Assembly (NCBI GenBank): GCA_947449135.1
Contig: CANFQO010000004.1
Coordinates: forward strand, 1-64,000
Source: Planctomycetaceae bacterium
GTDB lineage: Bacteria > Planctomycetota > Planctomycetia > Pirellulales > UBA1268
Direction: 5' to 3'
Length of the DNA stretch: 64,000 nucleotides
Of the stretch, positions 63,065 through 64,000 are shown piece by piece. The position numbers and the translations under genes are program-made. The notes under the pieces were generated by a model that saw only the letters and a list, made by a program, of their open reading frames with translations, was not told where the DNA came from and searched no databases. The first letter of the stretch is position 1. Every line of letters starts with the position of its first letter.

Positions 63065-64000
63065 ATGCGAATGATGTCTGCCCGTCTGGTCTCCGTGTTC
63101 TCGATCTGCGTTCTGGTGTCATGCAGCTGTGTCGGGCCGGCTTTGGCCCAGCCCATCGCCGGCGAGCCTGAGGTTCAGACCGTCGTGGGCGCCCACCAGG
63201 CACTTGACCAGTTCTTCACGAATCCCGGTGAGTCCCTGCCGGCCACGATGCTGCAGAAGGCCGAGGGCGTGGCGATCTTTCCCAACATGATCAAGGGCGG
63301 TTTCATTCTTGGTGTGAACTACGGACGGGGTGTACTGCACGTCCGCAACCCCGATCGCACGTGGAGCCCGCCGGTGATGGTGACGATGGGGGGTGGCAGC
63401 GTCGGTTTTCAGGTGGGAGTGCAGTCGGCCGACATCCTGCTCGTATTTGCCACCCCACGCAGCCTCAACGGCGTGCTGCAGGGGCAAAAGATCACGCTTG
63501 GTGCCGATGCGTCGGTGGCGGCCGGCCCGGTCGGCGTGCAGGCCAATGCTGGCACCGATGCAAAGCTTGGCGCCGAGATCTACTCGTATGCCCGTAGCCG
63601 AGGGCTGTTCATGGGCGTGTCGCTCGGTGGTGCCGATCTCTCGGTCGACAACAACGCCTGCTCGGTACTCTATGGCCGGTTCGGCGTGACGCCGACCGAT
63701 GTCTTCCAAAACCGTGGCATCGGCATCCGACCGGAGGTGCAACAACTGGTCGATGACCTCAACATGCGATCTCGGCAGATGGTAGCCTCCGCTCCTCCGG
63801 TCGCCACGGCATCGGGCTTCCCGGCAGCCGTGCCCACACAGCCCGCCTTCACCGCACAGCCGGCCGGCTTTCCGGTGCAGCCGCAACTTCTCCCGTCACA
63901 GCCGATTCCACCGCCGCTGCCGATCCAGCCTCAGCAACCGCTGCAGCCCCAGCCGGCGGCACCGGCACCCAACGTCGCCAATCCTCCGCTGGTGCCGATC
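63065..64000 (+). CDS. Secreted SYLF-domain (Ysc84-like) protein, 3' end outside the window
   Basis: Absent from the ORF track because it runs off the end; 312 codons are visible. It begins MRMMSARLVSVFSICVLVSC, a signal peptide with either an SPI cut after PALA or a lipoprotein cut at LVSC. AAGGG lies about 9 nt upstream. The SYLF/Ysc84 domain (about 35-220) reads FFTNPGESLPATMLQKAEGVAIFPNMIKGGFILGVNYGRGVL, WSPPVMVTMGGGSVGFQVGVQSADILLVF, AAGPVGVQANAGTDAKLGAEIYSYARSRGLFMGVSLGGADLSVD. In eukaryotes this domain binds phosphoinositides; its bacterial role is unclear. The visible C-terminal part is Pro/Gln-rich (PIPPPLPIQPQQPLQPQP). Confidence 0.85.
   Translation, partial: MRMMSARLVSVFSICVLVSCSCVGPALAQPIAGEPEVQTVVGAHQALDQFFTNPGESLPATMLQKAEGVAIFPNMIKGGFILGVNYGRGVLHVRNPDRTWSPPVMVTMGGGSVGFQVGVQSADILLVFATPRSLNGVLQGQKITLGADASVAAGPVGVQANAGTDAKLGAEIYSYARSRGLFMGVSLGGADLSVDNNACSVLYGRFGVTPTDVFQNRGIGIRPEVQQLVDDLNMRSRQMVASAPPVATASGFPAAVPTQPAFTAQPAGFPVQPQLLPSQPIPPPLPIQPQQPLQPQPAAPAPNVANPPLVPI

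Overview
The window is GC-rich bacterial chromosome with a planctomycete character, probably order Pirellulales. The pointers are a small basic protein of the PVC-superphylum type (18841-19080), a DUF1844 protein beside pyrG and folD, a PilM-containing gene set of planctomycete style, two Ser/Thr protein kinases (one fused to a degenerate receiver), and several large secreted proteins with no obvious family. No phage, insertion sequence, CRISPR array or rRNA was recognised. One tRNA, Leu(GAG), is present. The assignment rests on gene content read by eye, not on a database search.

Layout. 1-4.5 kb: clpS, serS, a four-domain S1 protein and tRNA-Leu, separated by repeat-filled spacers. 4.6-12.4 kb: a small membrane protein, then a fatty-acid beta-oxidation operon (FadB-like two-domain enzyme, thiolase, and a 1197-residue acyl-CoA synthetase/acyl-CoA dehydrogenase fusion). 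12.4-21.8 kb: sppA, a TIM-barrel isomerase-like protein, a secreted TPR protein, hemY, the PVC small basic protein, a minimal kinase, a 56-residue coiled-coil protein missing from the ORF track, a CopD-like membrane protein and tadA. 22.3-30.6 kb: citrate synthase, a parvulin-type foldase, mfd and ilvB. 30.7-37.6 kb: a minus-strand set of four genes headed by a PilM fusion, probably an envelope-spanning pilus or secretion assembly platform. 37.8-41.8 kb: a translationally coupled run of a GH38/57-like protein, cmk and plsC. 41.8-46.2 kb: an Anbu (proteasome-like peptidase) module diverging from circularly permuted ATP-grasp, alpha-E and transglutaminase genes. 46.5-52.6 kb: an inositol-monophosphatase-like enzyme, a 1030-residue secreted glycosidase-like protein and a kinase/pseudo-receiver. 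53-54.2 kb: an Rrf2 regulator without Fe-S cysteines next to an Fe-S type APS/PAPS reductase. 54.5-64 kb: rhaB, an MsbA-like ABC exporter, a pyrG-DUF1844-folD operon, a GIY-YIG protein, DAHP synthase and a SYLF-domain protein cut by the window end.

The long spacers are not empty. At least three dispersed repeat families occupy them. One family (111-258, 22152-22302, 52621-52770) has conserved flanks and a central stem whose two arms change together between copies, the pattern expected if selection acts on the fold. A second (about 14506-14580, 46315-46406, 62824-62940) always sits just downstream of a plus-strand gene and in the same orientation. The most system-like protein locus is the Anbu module; the most novel non-coding signal is the covarying repeat family. 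Start codons were moved inward from the ORF-track starts wherever a family N-terminus, a Shine-Dalgarno sequence or an ATGA overlap supported it.
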